Assembly: GCA_036365515.1 (NCBI GenBank)
Contig: CM070875.1
Span: 96,510,128 to 96,574,127, forward strand
Length of the DNA: 64,000 nucleotides
Source of the DNA: Torymus aiolomorphi
Lineage: Eukaryota; Arthropoda; Insecta; Hymenoptera; Torymidae
Direction of reading: 5' to 3'
Part shown: positions 32,834 to 45,559 of the stretch, piece after piece
How positions within the stretch are numbered: position 1 is the stretch's first letter
Layout: each line of letters begins with the position of its first letter
Translations under genes and position numbers: made by a program
The notes under the pieces: model-generated
What the model saw: the letters and a program-made list of their open reading frames with translations, nothing else
Database searches by the model: none
What the model was told of the DNA's origin: nothing

Positions 32834-33583
32834 ATGTGCAAAAAAAAATAGAAAGATTTATTTAATGTTTTTACTTTGGGACAGATTGACCATGTAAATT
32901 TTAACATTTCAATATCTAAAGCCCAAAATAAATATTTCCAATTTTTGTTATATAGATATTATACAATTATACAATTATATCACATGCTGTTTCAAATATT
33001 ATAGCTATAGCGGACTACTTATACGTTGCAAGAAAAAGGACAGAATAATTTTAAAAAGCCACAACTTCAGTGTGCGTACAGCTGATTACACGAAAAAGAA
33101 AAAATGTTTAATCGATTTCCACTTGAACTATGACTGCTAGAGCTTTGATATTTGGCATGTTAGTATAAAATGACATATCATTGCATAACAGCTATGCAAA
33201 AAAAAAAATTCGATAACTTTATTTTATATTTTGACTTTGGGACTGATTGACCATGTTAAGTATATTCCAACATTTCAATATCCAAAGTCCAAAATAAATT
33301 TATCCAATTTTTTTTATATAGATATGTACAATTATACCATTATATCACATGCTCTTCCAAATATTAAAGCTATAGCTACTATACGTTGCAAGAAAAAGGA
33401 CAGAATAATTTTAAAATGCCACAACTTCAGTAAGCGTACCGCTGAATACATGAGAAAGAAAAAATGTTTAAGCAGTTTCCTCTTTAATTATGGCTGCTAG
33501 AGCTCTGATATTTGGCAGGTGATAAAATCACCTACGATTGCATAATATCTGTGCAAAAAAAATTAGACAAATTTATTCTATAT

Positions 33584-35090
33584 GGGAGCGTCCAGCAGAA
33601 ACGGGCCACCGAGCGCGCGCGGTGCCTTTTTTCGCGTAAAAGGCGCTCTGTTTAACTCGCTCATAATCGTATGCTGCGTCTTTGAAAAAAAAACCAAGGA
33701 CCTCTATCGATAGATTTTTTTCTGCTCTTTCCAATTGCGCCATTGTTTTTATTGCGAAACGCGTTCTTCCGGATGAAAACTCGAGTTGAATATTGAAAGC
33801 CATTTTTCTCAAAGTATATCATGTTTTTTTCAAAATAAACTACACCATTGGAAAGTACAACTCTTAAGCTTCAAAACCCTATCTTGGAGAAGTTGGAGAA
33901 ATAAAGGGTTTAAAAGTAACAACATGAAAAAGACAGCGCCGAGGGTCCGCGCGAGCCCCTCGCGCCCGTGCGTACGGCACGTTTAAGTGCACGCTCTATT
34001 CAATTCGCTAATAATCGTGTACCAAGTCTCTGAAAAAGAACTAAGGTCATATATCGATAGATTTTTTCCTGCTCTTTCCAATGGTGCTATTATTTTTATT
34101 CCGAAATGCTTCCTTCTAGTTGAAAATTCCATTTGAATGTTTAAACTCTATTTTTTCAATAAAATATCAGTCTTTTCTTCAAAATGAATTATATTCTTCA
34201 AAAGTACAAGTCTTAAACTATAAAATATTATATTTTTAAGTTGAAACATGAAAAGTTCAAAAATAGTAAGATCAAAAAGACAGCGGCTGCCCGAACTTTT
34301 TACGCTATGCTCAAGGGCGGATTAATACACGCGATGTGCTATTTCGCCCTTTCTTTTTTGTAAATATAAAATGTTTTGTAATTTACAATGCCAATGCGTG
34401 GACATAATTTTGTGGATCTAGTTGTAACAGTTAGTATAATATTACAGTGAACTTTGTTCATTTATATAACAAAATTTGAAAAACATAATATATTAAACAT
34501 AAAAATATCCATGAACGCACTGAAAGCAGTGAAACAGAAATTTAAAATAACCTTATAGATTGTTTAATCTATTTAAAAATAATAGCACCATTGGAAAGAG
34601 TAGGAAAAAATCTATCGATATATGTCCTTAGTTCTTTTTTCAGAGACTTGGTACACGATTATGAGCGAATTGAATAGAGCGTGCACTTAAACGTGCCGTA
34701 CGCACGGGCGCGAGGGGCTCGCGTGGACCCTCGGCGCTGTCTTTTTCATGTTGTTACTTTTAAACCCTTTATTTCTCCAACTTCTCCAAGATAGGGTTTT
34801 GAAGCTTAAGAGTTGTACTTTCCAATGGTGTAGTTTATTATGAAAAAAAACATGATATACTTTGAGAAAAATGGCTTTCAATATTCAACTCGAGTTTTCG
34901 TCCGGAAGAAAGCGTTTCGCAATAAAAACAATGGCACCATTGGAAAGACCAGGAAAAAATCTATCGATATAGGTCCTTGGTTTTTTTTTCAAAGACGCAG
35001 CATACGATTATGAACGAGTTAAACAGAGCGCCTTTTACGCGAAAAAGGGCACCGCGCGCGCTCGGTGGCCCGTTTCTGCTGGACGCTCCC
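33584..35090. mobile_element. GGGAGCGTCC foldback element in the left arm
   Basis: Ends GGGAGCGTCCAGCAGAAACG and its complement; ATAT on both sides (33580-33583; 35091-35094) is present once in the right arm (near 37425), which confirms the insertion. Inverted arms of about 520 bp surround a 470-bp middle. Each arm contains one full and one partial copy of a unit with tatcgatagattttt and tctttccaat. No coding. A 4-bp duplication does not by itself fix the superfamily. Confidence 0.82.
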
Positions 35091-35094
35091 ATAT

Positions 35095-37440
35095 ATTTAT
35101 TCTGATACACATGGATGAATTAAATATTACATATGGTTTATGTGTTACAACTATCAAAATCATCCTCCGATGGATTATTTCTTGGATTACCTTATTTTAA
35201 CTTGAAGTTTAATTAATCTTTTTAAAGTTCAACTCATTACTTATTTTCATAAAATATCCCTTTACAAAATTTTTTTAATTAGATTATTAGTATACTAACT
35301 TTCTTTGGCGGGAATAAGTTATTAAGTAACAATTAATCAAAATATATCAGTATAGGTAGTTTGCACAAGAAAGAATTTGAATGTATGTTAATTTCCATCA
35401 GGTCTTCGAAGAAGTCATTCATCGGAAGGTGATTTTAACATTTGTAACACATGAGCTATATCTTAAAAAATAGAAATAATGTAAGTCTATAAGATTTATA
35501 GATTTTGAAGGAATTTTATAACAACTTCATAAATCACTACTGGAGGTTCACTTTAAGCAAGAAGAATTTCATATTTTCAAGAAAACTACCTAGAGTACCG
35601 AGAAAAAATTGGAATTTGGTTTTTTAACAAAAACTATTTCACTTACTATACGAGTAAGCTACTTATCTTATGAAGGAGTCTAGAAGTGTTGCAGCAGATA
35701 CAGGTGAGGGGCAACATAACCTCTACATGTGGGCTACATTCTCGTACCCTAGGCTGGCGTCGTCCCGGTTGTCAGCTGCTGGAGTTCCTACTGTGTCCTG
35801 GAGCTGTAGGTCAAAGTGCTTTTCGTCATCTCTGCTGCAGTTTTACCATCTCTTAAGATCGTCGTCATCTGTCGTCACTCAATTTGTCAATCTCGACCTC
35901 GTCTACTTCAGCCCTATATTGCCACAAAATAGTAGAATTAGATAGTCTCAAATAGAAAAGGAAGTACTTGGAATGCTACATTACCTCACCAAGGAGTTTA
36001 AGGGGCGACATAATCTCTACATATAGGCATTCCCGTATTCGGGCATCGACTCTGTCGTCAGCTGCTGGACTCCCGTGGTGTCCAGGTGCTATAGGCCAAC
36101 GTCCCTCTAGTCATCCCTGCCGCACCTTCAGAACCTGTCAAGAGACCGTCGTTGGCACCATCAAGTTAAATAGCTATCATTATTTAACAAGCGCGCACGT
36201 CGTCATTCGGCATCGGCGAGTAGAAACTGATACCGAGTACGTCATGCTGGTACGATGCGTCACGATTAGTTTTAATTAATTTTCCTACGTTGATACAATT
36301 GTTAGAGCAGTCGCGGCGTCAGTTGCCACTCGTCGATGACGAACGACGATGTGCGCGCTTCTTAATAATAGCTATTTAACTTGCTGGTGCCAACGACGAT
36401 CTCTTGAGAGGTTCTGAAGGTGCGGCAGGGATGGCTAGAGTGACGTTGGCCTATAGCATCTGGACATCACGGAAGTCCAGCAGCTGACGACAGAGTCGAC
36501 ACCCGAATACGGGAATGTCTATATGTAGAGGTTATGTCGCCCCTTAAACTCCTTGGAGAGGTAATGCAGCCTTCTAAGTACTTCCTTTTGGATTTGAAAT
36601 TATCTAATTCAACTATTTTGTGGCAATATAGGGCTGAAGTAGGCGAGGTCGAGACTGACGAATTGAGTGACGACTGATGACGGCGATCTTAAGAGATGGT
36701 AAAACTGCAGCAGAGATGACGAAAGGGACGTTGGCCTACAGCTCCAGGACACCGTAGGAACTCCAGCAGCTGACAACCGGGACGACGCCAGCCTAGGGTA
36801 CGAGAATGTAGCCCACATGTAGAGGTTATGTTGCCCCTGACCTGTATCTGCTGCAACACTTTTAGACTCCTTCGTGAGATAAGTAGCTTACTCTCAGATA
36901 TCCAGATTATACTCTCGTATAGTAAGTGAAATAATTTTTGTTAAAAAACCAAATACAAATTTTTTCTCGGTACTCTTGGAGTAGTGATTTATGAAGTTGT
37001 TATAAAATTCCGTCAAAATATATAAATCTTATAGACTTACATTATTCCTATATTATAAGATATAGCTCATGTGTTACAAATGTTAAAATCACCTTCCGAT
37101 GGATGACTTCTTCGAAGAACTGATGGAAATTAACATACATTCAAAATCTTTCTTGTGCAAACTACCTATACTGACATATTTTGATAAATTTTTATTTAAT
37201 AACTTATTCCCGCCAAAGAAAGTTAGTATACTAATAATCTGATTAAAAAATTTTTGTAAAGGGATATTTTATGAAAATAAGTTATCAGATTGAATTTTAG
37301 AAAGATTAATTAAACTTCAAGTTAAAATAAGATAATCCAAGAAATAATCCATCGTAGGATGATTTTAATAGTTGTAACACATAAACCATATGTAATATTT
37401 AATTCATCCATGTGTATCAGAGTAAATATATAGAATAAAT
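35095..37440. repeat. Centre of the giant foldback
   Basis: Left half 35095-36200 mirrors 36345-37440; the unpaired loop is about 36200-36345. Near the centre each half has two diverged units (about 300 bp apart) containing gtcagctgctgga and tgtcctggagctgtagg. Open frames 35670-35945 (plus) and 36609-36818 (minus) are mirror images of one another and have no recognisable domain. Confidence 0.75.
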
Positions 37441-39860
37441 TTGTCTAATTTTTTTTGCACAGATATTATGCAATCGTAGGTCATTTTGTACTACCATGCC
37501 AAATATCAGGGCTCTAGCAGTCATAATTCAAGTGGAAACCGCTTAACCCTTTGAAGCACACATTTTTCTATTCTCTATTTTGGCCTGAAATTTCTTACTC
37601 GAGGATTTTTGGGGTCGCTGACTACGAATATGCCACCAGAATTTTGATTTTTTCAAATCCAAGATGTCGGACAAAAGATGGCGAACGAAAAAATTAAAAA
37701 TAGTGTATTTGAGGCTAAAAATGTTTACTCAGAGATTTTCAGGGTCGCTGATTACAAATCTGATGTTAGATTTGCAAAATTCAAGATGGCGGATCCAAGA
37801 TGGCGGACACCAAAATTTAAATTTTCGAGAATATCGATGAAAATTATTACTCAGGGGTTTTCGAGGTCGCTGATTATGAATCTGATGTCAGATTTGCAAA
37901 ATTCAAGCTGGCAGATCCAAGATGGCGGCCACCAAAATTTAAATCATTTAGAATATTAATGAAAAAATTTACTCAAGGGTTTTCGGGATTGCTGATTACG
38001 AATCTTATGTCAGATTTGCGAAATTTAAATTTTGCAAATCTGACATCAGATTCATAATCAGCGACCCCTAAAACCCCTGAGTAACAATTTTCATCAACAT
38101 TATCGAAGATTTAAATTTTGATGTCCGCCATTTTGAATTTTGCAAATCTGACATCAGATTCGTAATCAGCGACCCCGAAAACCTCCTGAGTAACAATTTT
38201 CATCGACATTCTCAAAGATTTAAATTTTGGTGTCCGCCATCTTGGATCCGCCATCTTGAATTTTGCAAATCTAACATCAGATTTGTAATCAGCGACCCCG
38301 AAAATCTCTGAGTAACAATTTTCATCGACATTCTCGAAGATTTAAATTTTGATGTCCGCCATCTTGGATCCGCCAGCTTGAATTTTGCAAATCTGACCTC
38401 GGATTCGTAATCAGCGACCCCAAAAAGCTATCTGCACCAAATTTCAAGTTACTATCTTCAACAGATTCTTCAAAAATGAATTTTGCCAAAAAAAACATGA
38501 TTTTTTTATGTTTGTTTATTTATAAATCATTTATTATAAACAATTTTGTCAATTAAACTATATTTTTGTGTTCTTTCATCACTAAAGTAACTGAGAATAG
38601 CAAAAAACAGGATCTGAATACGTTAACAGCAAAGTAAATAACAAAAATCTAAAGAAATCGAGGTGGTAACATGGGTTACCACGATGCTTCAAAGGGTTAA
38701 ACATTTTTTCTTTTTCATGTATTCAGTGGTACGCTTACTGAAGTTGTAGCATTTTAAAATTATTCTGTCCTTTTTCTTGCAACGTATAGTAGCTATAGCT
38801 TTAATATTTGGAGGAACATGTGATATAATGGTATAATTGTATAATTTTTATATAAAAAAAATTGGATAAATTTACTTCGGACTTTGGATATTGAAATATT
38901 GGAATATACTTAACATGGTCATTCAGTCCCAAAATGAAAATATAAAATAAAGTTTTCTAATTCTTTTTTCTGCATAGTTGTTATGCAATCATATGTCATT
39001 TTATACCACCATGCTAAATATCAAAGCTCTAGCAGTAATAGTTCAAGTGGAAACCGCTTAAACATTTTTTCTTTTTCATGTATTCAGTGGTACGCTTAAT
39101 GAAGTTGTGGCATCTTAAAATTATTCTGTCCTTTTTCTTTCAACGTATAAGTAGTCGCTATAGCTATAATATTTGAAACAGCACGTGATATAATTGTATA
39201 ATTCTATAATATCTATATAACAAAAATTGGAGATATTTATTTTGGACTTTGGATATTGAAATGTTAAAATTTATATGGTCAATCTGTCCCAAAGTAAAAA
39301 TATGAAATAAATTTTTCTATTTTTTTTTTTGCACATATATTATGCAATCTTAGGTCATTTTATACTGCCATGCCAAATATCAAAGCTGTAGGAGTCATAG
39401 TTCAAATAGAAATCAATTAAACATTTTTTCTTTTTCATCTATTCAGTGATACGCTGACTGAAGTTGTGGCTTTTTAAAATTATTCTGTCCTTTTTCTTGC
39501 AACGTACGGAAGCTATAGCTTTAATATTTGGAACAGCATTTGATATAATGGTATAATTTTATAATATCTATATATTAAAAAAATTGGAACAACTTATTTT
39601 GCACTTTGGATATTGAAATGTTGAAATTGACTTAAGATGGTCAATCTGTCTTAAAGTGAAAATATAAAATAACGTTTTCTAATTTTTTTTTTCGTAGCTA
39701 TTATGCAATCATATATCATTTTATATATTACCATACTACATATCAAAGCTCTAGCAGTCATTATTCAACTGGAAACCGATTACAAGTTTTTTCTTTTTCA
39801 TACATATAGCGGTACGCTCACTGAACATTTGGCTTTCTCTAATAATCTTATTTTTTTCTT
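37441..39860. repeat. 360-bp tandem repeats, right arm
   Basis: Mirror of 31135-33580. The phrase catgccaaatatcaaagctct recurs near 37497, 38998, 39368 and 39731; subtracting the insert at 37547-38696 gives about 350-365 bp spacing. Confidence 0.82.
37547..38696. mobile_element. piggyBac-like foldback MITE (TTAA)
   Basis: TTAA on both sides (37543-37546; 38697-38700) and 12-bp ends CCCTTTGAAGCA / TGCTTCAAAGGG fit the piggyBac superfamily. The inside is four direct copies of a roughly 120-bp unit (ggtcgctgattac ... aattcaagatggcggatcc) followed by four inverted copies, meeting near 38028. It codes for nothing; the uninterrupted site is seen in neighbouring 360-bp units (ccgcttaaacatttttt). 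Confidence 0.88.
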
Positions 39861-40054
39861 TTCCATTTCAGTAGCCAAAGTCTAGATTTTTGGAATAGTA
39901 GTATAATGATTCAATATCATGTAATGATATATGATTGTGGGGAAAAGTAAAAAAATTAATTTTATACTTTGACTGAACATTTGCTAATGCTTATGCTAAG
40001 TAAATGTCAATGTCTGAGAGTAAAAGTGCAAAATAATTTTTCTTCTTTTTACTG

Positions 40055-40106
<52 letters not shown>
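40055..40106. repeat. (AC)n(AT)n microsatellite
   Basis: Short AC run then about 22 AT units in the right arm; not present in the matching part of the left arm (near 30910), so it grew after duplication of the arms. Confidence 0.95.
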
Positions 40107-40108
<2 letters not shown>

Positions 40109-40190
40109 CATTAGTTATGTGTTTTTTCGAAAGAATTTATTTAGAAAGATAATGTTACGACAGCTGACATTATTTATAGCAACTGAATTT

Positions 40191-40470
40191 ATCATTAAAA
40201 ATATTACCTATGTCGAATGCAACTTACTATCAACTGATGAGAATTTTTCCATCGGTCTTACAGTCTTATAAACTAAATTAAAATAGTTAATATTAATGGT
40301 AGTCAGATTGCCCTTGTTTATAATCACCCCCGCAGGATCTGAAATAAAATCTTAATTAAAACCTGGAGAAAAAACTTTATTAGCAAAGGACTATCTGACT
40401 GCCCACTACCACCAAATTGCCCAATTGACCAACGTTTCGAGCCTGCTCCGGCTCCTCCTCAGGGACCCTT
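40191..40470 (-). mobile_element. 280-bp insert with a Penelope-like end (AACTGAATTT duplication)
   Basis: AACTGAATTT stands on both sides (40181-40190; 40471-40480), and the left arm has a single copy (ctaaattcagttg near 30830). On the minus strand the insert opens CCTGAGGAGGAGCCGGAGCA then GGCTCGAAACG, a hairpin between CTGANGA and GAAA as in the hammerhead-ribozyme ends of Penelope-like elements. No coding sequence remains. Confidence 0.65.
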
Positions 40471-42832
40471 AACTGAATTTAGTAACAATATAATTAAGTA
40501 ACTCACTAGGAAAGTGTCAGGGATCCAGATCACGGATTCAGCTGAAACTTTGGGATAGGTTTTTTATATAGAAATATGAAGAAAGCTGCAATATTAGACC
40601 CTAACGCTCAAAAGAACTAACTTTCTGGAAATTTGTAGCCTTATTTTGAAAAAAAGTCTTGAAAAATACTTCTTCTTAAAACAGTATCTATTTAACATTA
40701 GAAAGTTTTGAATATCATTTCAAAAATAGAAAATAAAAGTAGAGAAAATGGGCTTTCATTTGCTTTCTTAAGAAGTAAAAAATGTCCATTCCTTCCAAAG
40801 TTATGAAAGTTTAAATTTGAGCATCGAAAGTGAACCAACATACGCAGGCAGTGGAACAGTGAATTTTTTGGGATCAAACAGTGCATTTTCGATACTTTAT
40901 TTTAAATTTTCATAACTTTATAAGAATTCGCCATTTTTTAATTCTTAAAAAGGTAAATAAAAGCTCGTTTCCTCTAGTTTTATTATCTATTTCTGAAATA
41001 ATATTCAAGACTTTCTAAAGATAAATAGTTGCCGTTTTAAAAAGTGGGTTTTTTCAAGACATTTTTCAAAATAAAGCTAAAAATGTCTAGAACTTTCATT
41101 TTTTTTTGTGCAGGCATATTGTAAAAGTAATTAAAATACAAAAGCAATTTTCTATCAAGAAAAAAATGTTAAAAGGATAGCTATTATGTTTTACTTACTG
41201 CTATTACTGCAATATGTTTTTACGTAACATATTGCAGCATAATGACAAAACATTTTTATTCAAGCAAGAGTCATAGCCTAGCCTGTCACCCGTATATCTG
41301 TTGTCTGCATGGTTGTAGCATGCCTACCAACGTGTAGGAAAGATACCGATATAAGAACTGTGCGTGCTCGAGTTCTGCTCCGCTCGCACTGCTGACTTTC
41401 TTCACTGTTCGACGCGCGCATACAGAATAGACGAACTCGGACGCGCACAGCTGTTCATTTGACTTTAATAACGCAGGACCTCTTTTTATGCGTGTAAAAG
41501 CAGCGGGGCGATCTACAAGCGTCAATACCGTATGGGCACCGGCGTTATACGGCAACGACCATAGGAGCGTCGGCATCCTCTCCGTCGGTGGCCTTCTTCT
41601 TTTCTATCTCCGATGATACGACGTCGCATTATCAGCCATCGAGTACATCTCAGGTAATACGCTGGCGTTCCATACCTTTATGCTGTTTAGCTGATGCGGT
41701 CTATTTGTTTCTCAAGTTGCAAGTTATCAAAAATTACCATGTTCTTCTTCCTTGTCTCTGTTCTCCAGGTAAGATTTAGAGGTCCGATTAATTTATTAGA
41801 CCGTTGTTACCTTTGGTAATAAAAATCAGGCATTTTTTCCTATAGATTTTCCTATAGGAATTTCCGCAGGTCGGAATGCGGTTTCTGTAATCCCTGTATA
41901 GGATTTTCTATAACTTATCCTATAGGAATTCCTACAGTTTTTACAGAAAAAATCATGCATTGTTTCCTATAGATTTTCTTATAGGAATCCTATGAAATTC
42001 CTATAGGAGTTCTACGCAAACTTATAAGAAATCCTATAGAATCTCTTTAGGAATTCCTACAGGTTTTTTTCGTAAGGGATATATGCTGTCACATTAATTA
42101 CTTGTAGATCTCGTCTCTGCTTAATATTAAATATGAACCAGTTAGCTTTGCGGTCTACAAGTAATCAATCGACTGGGTAGCGCAGCGCTTATACCCTAAA
42201 ATGTCCCCGCTAAACTTATGTAGTTTCTGTAGTAACTATGGAGAGCTTTTTTAGAAGTTAATTCCTTGGCGGCCGATGGCCAAAAATCTTTGTAATGAAA
42301 CATTGAAAATCCCATAAGACGAATTTTTCCATGTTAAAGTGATTTTGAAGAAGTTGTAAGGAGTTTCTGCATAAATTCATAAGATTCTACAGGAATAGTG
42401 TATGGATTCTCCAGAAATTGTGGAAAAATCCTACAGAAATTGTAGAGAGCTTTTGCAGAAACTGTGGAGAGCTTCTGCATAAATTATAGAGAATTTCCAC
42501 ATAAGTTCTGCAGAAATGTTAGCCCAGAAATTCCGCATAATATGTATATATCTTATCGAAAATTTTCCTGCATAATTTTTACAAATTTTCTATAGAAATG
42601 CTCTGCACAAATTCTGCAGAAATGACCTGCAGAAAATGAGGAAATTCATGCAGAATTTCTGTAGGACTTTCTGCATATTTACTAAAGACTTTCTGCCTAA
42701 TTTCTGCAGAAGTTTCAGCAGAAATTATGCAGGAACTCTGCAGATGTTATTCAGAAATTATGCAGAAGCTATGCAGAAATCATGCAGAAAGTCCTGCAGA
42801 AATTCTGCAGAGAGTTCTGCAGGATTTTTTCA
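40471..42832. repeat. Right arm of the giant foldback, outer part
   Basis: Mirrors 26445-30830 without the AGCT solo LTR. Contains the inner CCTATAGGAATTCC array (41835-42075) and the outer TTCTGCAGAA array (42335-42832). The frame at 42636-42890 is a reading of that array; the one at 41286-41576 is discussed under the left arm. Confidence 0.8.
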
Positions 42833-42834
42833 TA

Positions 42835-43950
42835 AGGCATATAATTTCAAATATTTTGTGTCCGGCTTTTCATTAAAAAATATCTCATAAGGAGATTTAT
42901 TCCTTTCTAACGTGTTTGCAATTGTTCTATTCTTTAAATATGCTGCGGCGCACACTACTTCTGGGCACTACCTTTTCTCTACTTTAGATTCAGCTAATAA
43001 GCATCTAGCAGTATCCATGATCGTCCTATTGTACCTTTCAGCGGTACCCTTTAACTCATGCGCATAAGGTGAACATGGTTCTACCTCAATTCCTTTCTCT
43101 CTAAATAATCTATACATATATTTATTCAAATACTCAGTGCCATTATCGCATCTCAATTTCTTTATTCTCTTTCCTGTTCTATTTTCAACTGTATTGATAT
43201 AATCGATAAAACGATCTTAAACTTCATCTTTAGACTTAATTGTATAAATTTTTGCCAATTTACTATAATCATTAATAAAAGTTATAAAATACTTTTCTCC
43301 TCTAAAACCTACTGTATTGTGTGGCCCATTCAAATCTGCATGTACTATATTTAGTATATCCTTCGCTCTTTTCCTATTATTATCAAAAAGAATATTATGC
43401 GTTTTATTTTGAATACACGTAGCACATTTAAAATAATCTGATTCTATCTCATTAGGCAAACCTTCCAATATATGATTTTTACACATAGTTTTCAAGTAAT
43501 TAAAATTTACGAGCCCTAAAGTTCTATGCCATTTTTTCTTTAATGTAATTTTACTGTTATCTTTTCTCACTATATTTGACTCTGTATCCTTTTCTAAATA
43601 ACTCGTCACCTTATAAATTCTATGCTTTTTCCAAGCTATTGCTACTACTTGATTATTCCTATTATAGATTTTAGAACTATCTCCAATAGATACTACTTTA
43701 TAATTATTAGTCACTTTTGCAAAACTAATTAAATTTTTATCCATATCTTTGACATAAAAAACATTTTTTATTTCAGTTTCAATCCTATCATTAAAAGTTT
43801 TAAATTTACTTTTTACATGACCTACTTTGGTTGCTTTCAAAATTCTACCGTCACCTACTCTTACGTTAATCGATTCTTTGAATACAATCGAATCATAAAA
43901 ATAATTTTCATTATTTATGACATGGTCCGTACAACCACTGTCTAAAATCC
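42835..43950 (-). pseudogene. Copia-2 integrase
   Basis: Zinc-binding end: KWHRTLGLVNFNYL ... FKCATCIQNKT; the second His of the usual HHCC (LGHVN) is Leu here. Catalytic residues: Asp in IVHADLNGPHNTV, Asp in LRCDNGTEYLN, Glu in LKGTAERYNRTIMD. The frame breaks near 43190, and the sequence continues past 42835 (EKPDTKYLKLYAL with frame wear) until the giant foldback cuts it. Integrase inserts the DNA copy; here it is dead. Confidence 0.88.
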
Positions 43951-44349
43951 ACTCTATCTTATTTCTATTTCCATTACCATATACTGTATGCGCAGACTTA
44001 ACCTCTACTGACGTGCTAAATACTTCCTTATTCTCCGCGCTCTGATGACTTCGATTGTTGTCGTCGCTGGCTTTCGCCTCTCGGCCACGTTGTCTGTAAC
44101 CGCTCTTTCCACGCCGGTTCAAACTCGATCCTCACTGTTGACTGGCCCCTCGTCCGCTAGCGCCTCCTCGCTGCTGCGACTGGCCTCTGCCGCTTCCTCA
44201 GTGTGGCGTCCCTCGATTCCACGAACTCTTGCACGTTGGGCAATCGTACTGTATGTGCCCTTCATCACCACATACATAACAAATCCTTTTCTTTTCTTCT
44301 TTCTTTTTTTCGAACATAAAAGCGTTCGATTTTGAATTTCTATTTTCAC
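43880..44349 (-). pseudogene. Copia-2 nucleocapsid and protease
   Basis: ICYVCGDEGHIQYDC (about 44285-44235) is a CCHC knuckle, followed by an Arg/Ser/Gln-rich link and then KIEWILDSGCTDHVIN (about 43970-43915) with the DSG protease active site. A frame change near 44120 joins two readings. Confidence 0.82.
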
Positions 44350-44505
44350 CTTTTTCTTTTAGTTAAGCCATTTTAATCTTATTTTTCACATATTCCACGT
44401 TTTGTTCTTCTTCTTTCAACTCATCGATTAAATCTCCTATATGAGCCATATGGCTCATCGAATCCGGCAATATCCTCAACATATAATTCATCTTCTCTTT
44501 CTCTG

Positions 44506-44986
44506 TCACATTTGCACCACCATCTTCAAATCATTCACTGATTTTTCAAATTCTTTAAAGAATTCCATCGAGTTACTAAAATCTTTCAATTTCATCTTCT
44601 CCAATTTGTTTCTACATATTATCTGGAGAGCTGTCGATTCTTTAATATAATCAAACTTTTTTATTATTTCAAAAGCCGTTTCTTTGTCACTTATCAATTA
44701 CATTTGTTTGTTTGAAATTGCACTATATATAATTTATGGCTTGTAAGTCTTTCTCGTCCCAATCAACTTTGTCCCCTTCCATTTTTGCACGTGTAACTAC
44801 AATATCACACATTTTTATTTTCAAATACATCATTATGCATTTCTTCCAACTGCTGTACTCTTGTCCATCAAAAATCGGTATCTTAATAATTTCCTGCATG
44901 TTTCCTTCCTTTTTTACTTCTTTATTTTCTGTTTCAAAAAACTCTTCTTCACTCTCTGTGTTTAAAGACTCTTTGTCCGAGCCCAT
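44506..44986 (-). pseudogene. Copia-2 gag
   Basis: Starts MGSDKESLNTESEEEFFETE, then IFDGQEYSSWKKCIMMYLKI, the usual Copia gag opening (F-G-xY-xx-W). The second frame (44697-44506) holds LKDFSNSMEFFKEFEKSVND. A frame change lies near 44710. Ends just after the leader that follows the primer-binding site. Confidence 0.85.
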
Positions 44987-45101
44987 GCGTTTTCCTTTGT
45001 TTTTGCGCTTACCACGCGCTCAACTTATAAGCACTTTCTTCTTCGTAGAAATTTAAGTGTGTTATTGTCTCACAAGAGAGAATACCAACACTGAATACAA
45101 A

Positions 45102-45119
45102 CCAGGAGCTCTGCTACCA
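45102..45119 (-). promoter_or_regulatory. Copia-2 primer-binding site, initiator-Met type
   Basis: Directly next to the LTR the minus strand reads TGGTAGCAGAGCTCCTGG, close to TGGTATCAGAGC, the half-tRNA-iMet site of many Copia elements. Confidence 0.65.
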
Positions 45120-45205
45120 TGTTAAAAATAGTTGTGTAAGGGTTATTCAAATAAACCACTCTAAATTAACACAACTGACAATGAACTTTATTTCGTCTTA
45201 TGAAC

Positions 45206-45254
<49 letters not shown>

Positions 45255-45472
45255 TCCACGGATCCCGCGCTGTTGGACTCGGCCGCGATGCTCTGGCTAT
45301 AGCTTGTGGCCCGCTATTGTCAAATTACAACCGGTCATGACGGAGGACGACAGCCAAGTGATGCTCCCACTCGCTCTCTCTATACGCTTACAACTTTTAC
45401 TCACGTGATAGCGCTGCGCATGCACTTTCTATCTCTCTAATATAAATGTACTATAGCTCTCATATTTTAACA
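45120..45472 (-). repeat. Copia-2 5' LTR
   Basis: TGTTAAAA ... TTTTAACA, 353 bp, next to the primer-binding site. It includes a (CT)n stretch (45209-45256). It cuts LINE-3, whose sequence starts at 45473. The 3' LTR is not in the window, so the duplication (gagct expected) cannot be checked. Confidence 0.82.
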
Positions 45473-45559
45473 GAGCTAGTGGTGGCGATTAAGGTAAGAG
45501 GTGAAAAGGGAGCTTGAGGATCGGGCGTGGGTAGGTGATGAAGGAGGGCTTGACGGAGC

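Noticed and set aside
35670..36818. Mirror-image open frames at the centre of the giant foldback
   Set aside because: They are the same sequence read in both arms, contain internal duplication and have no motif; not supported as genes.
41286..41576. 96-codon frame in the right arm
   Set aside because: The mirror copy at 29400-29690 is frameshifted with no sign of constraint; no domain seen.
42636..42890. 84-codon frame with a near-identical partner at 26432-26641
   Set aside because: Both are translations of the TTCTGCAGAA array; likeness comes from the inverted arms, not from protein selection.
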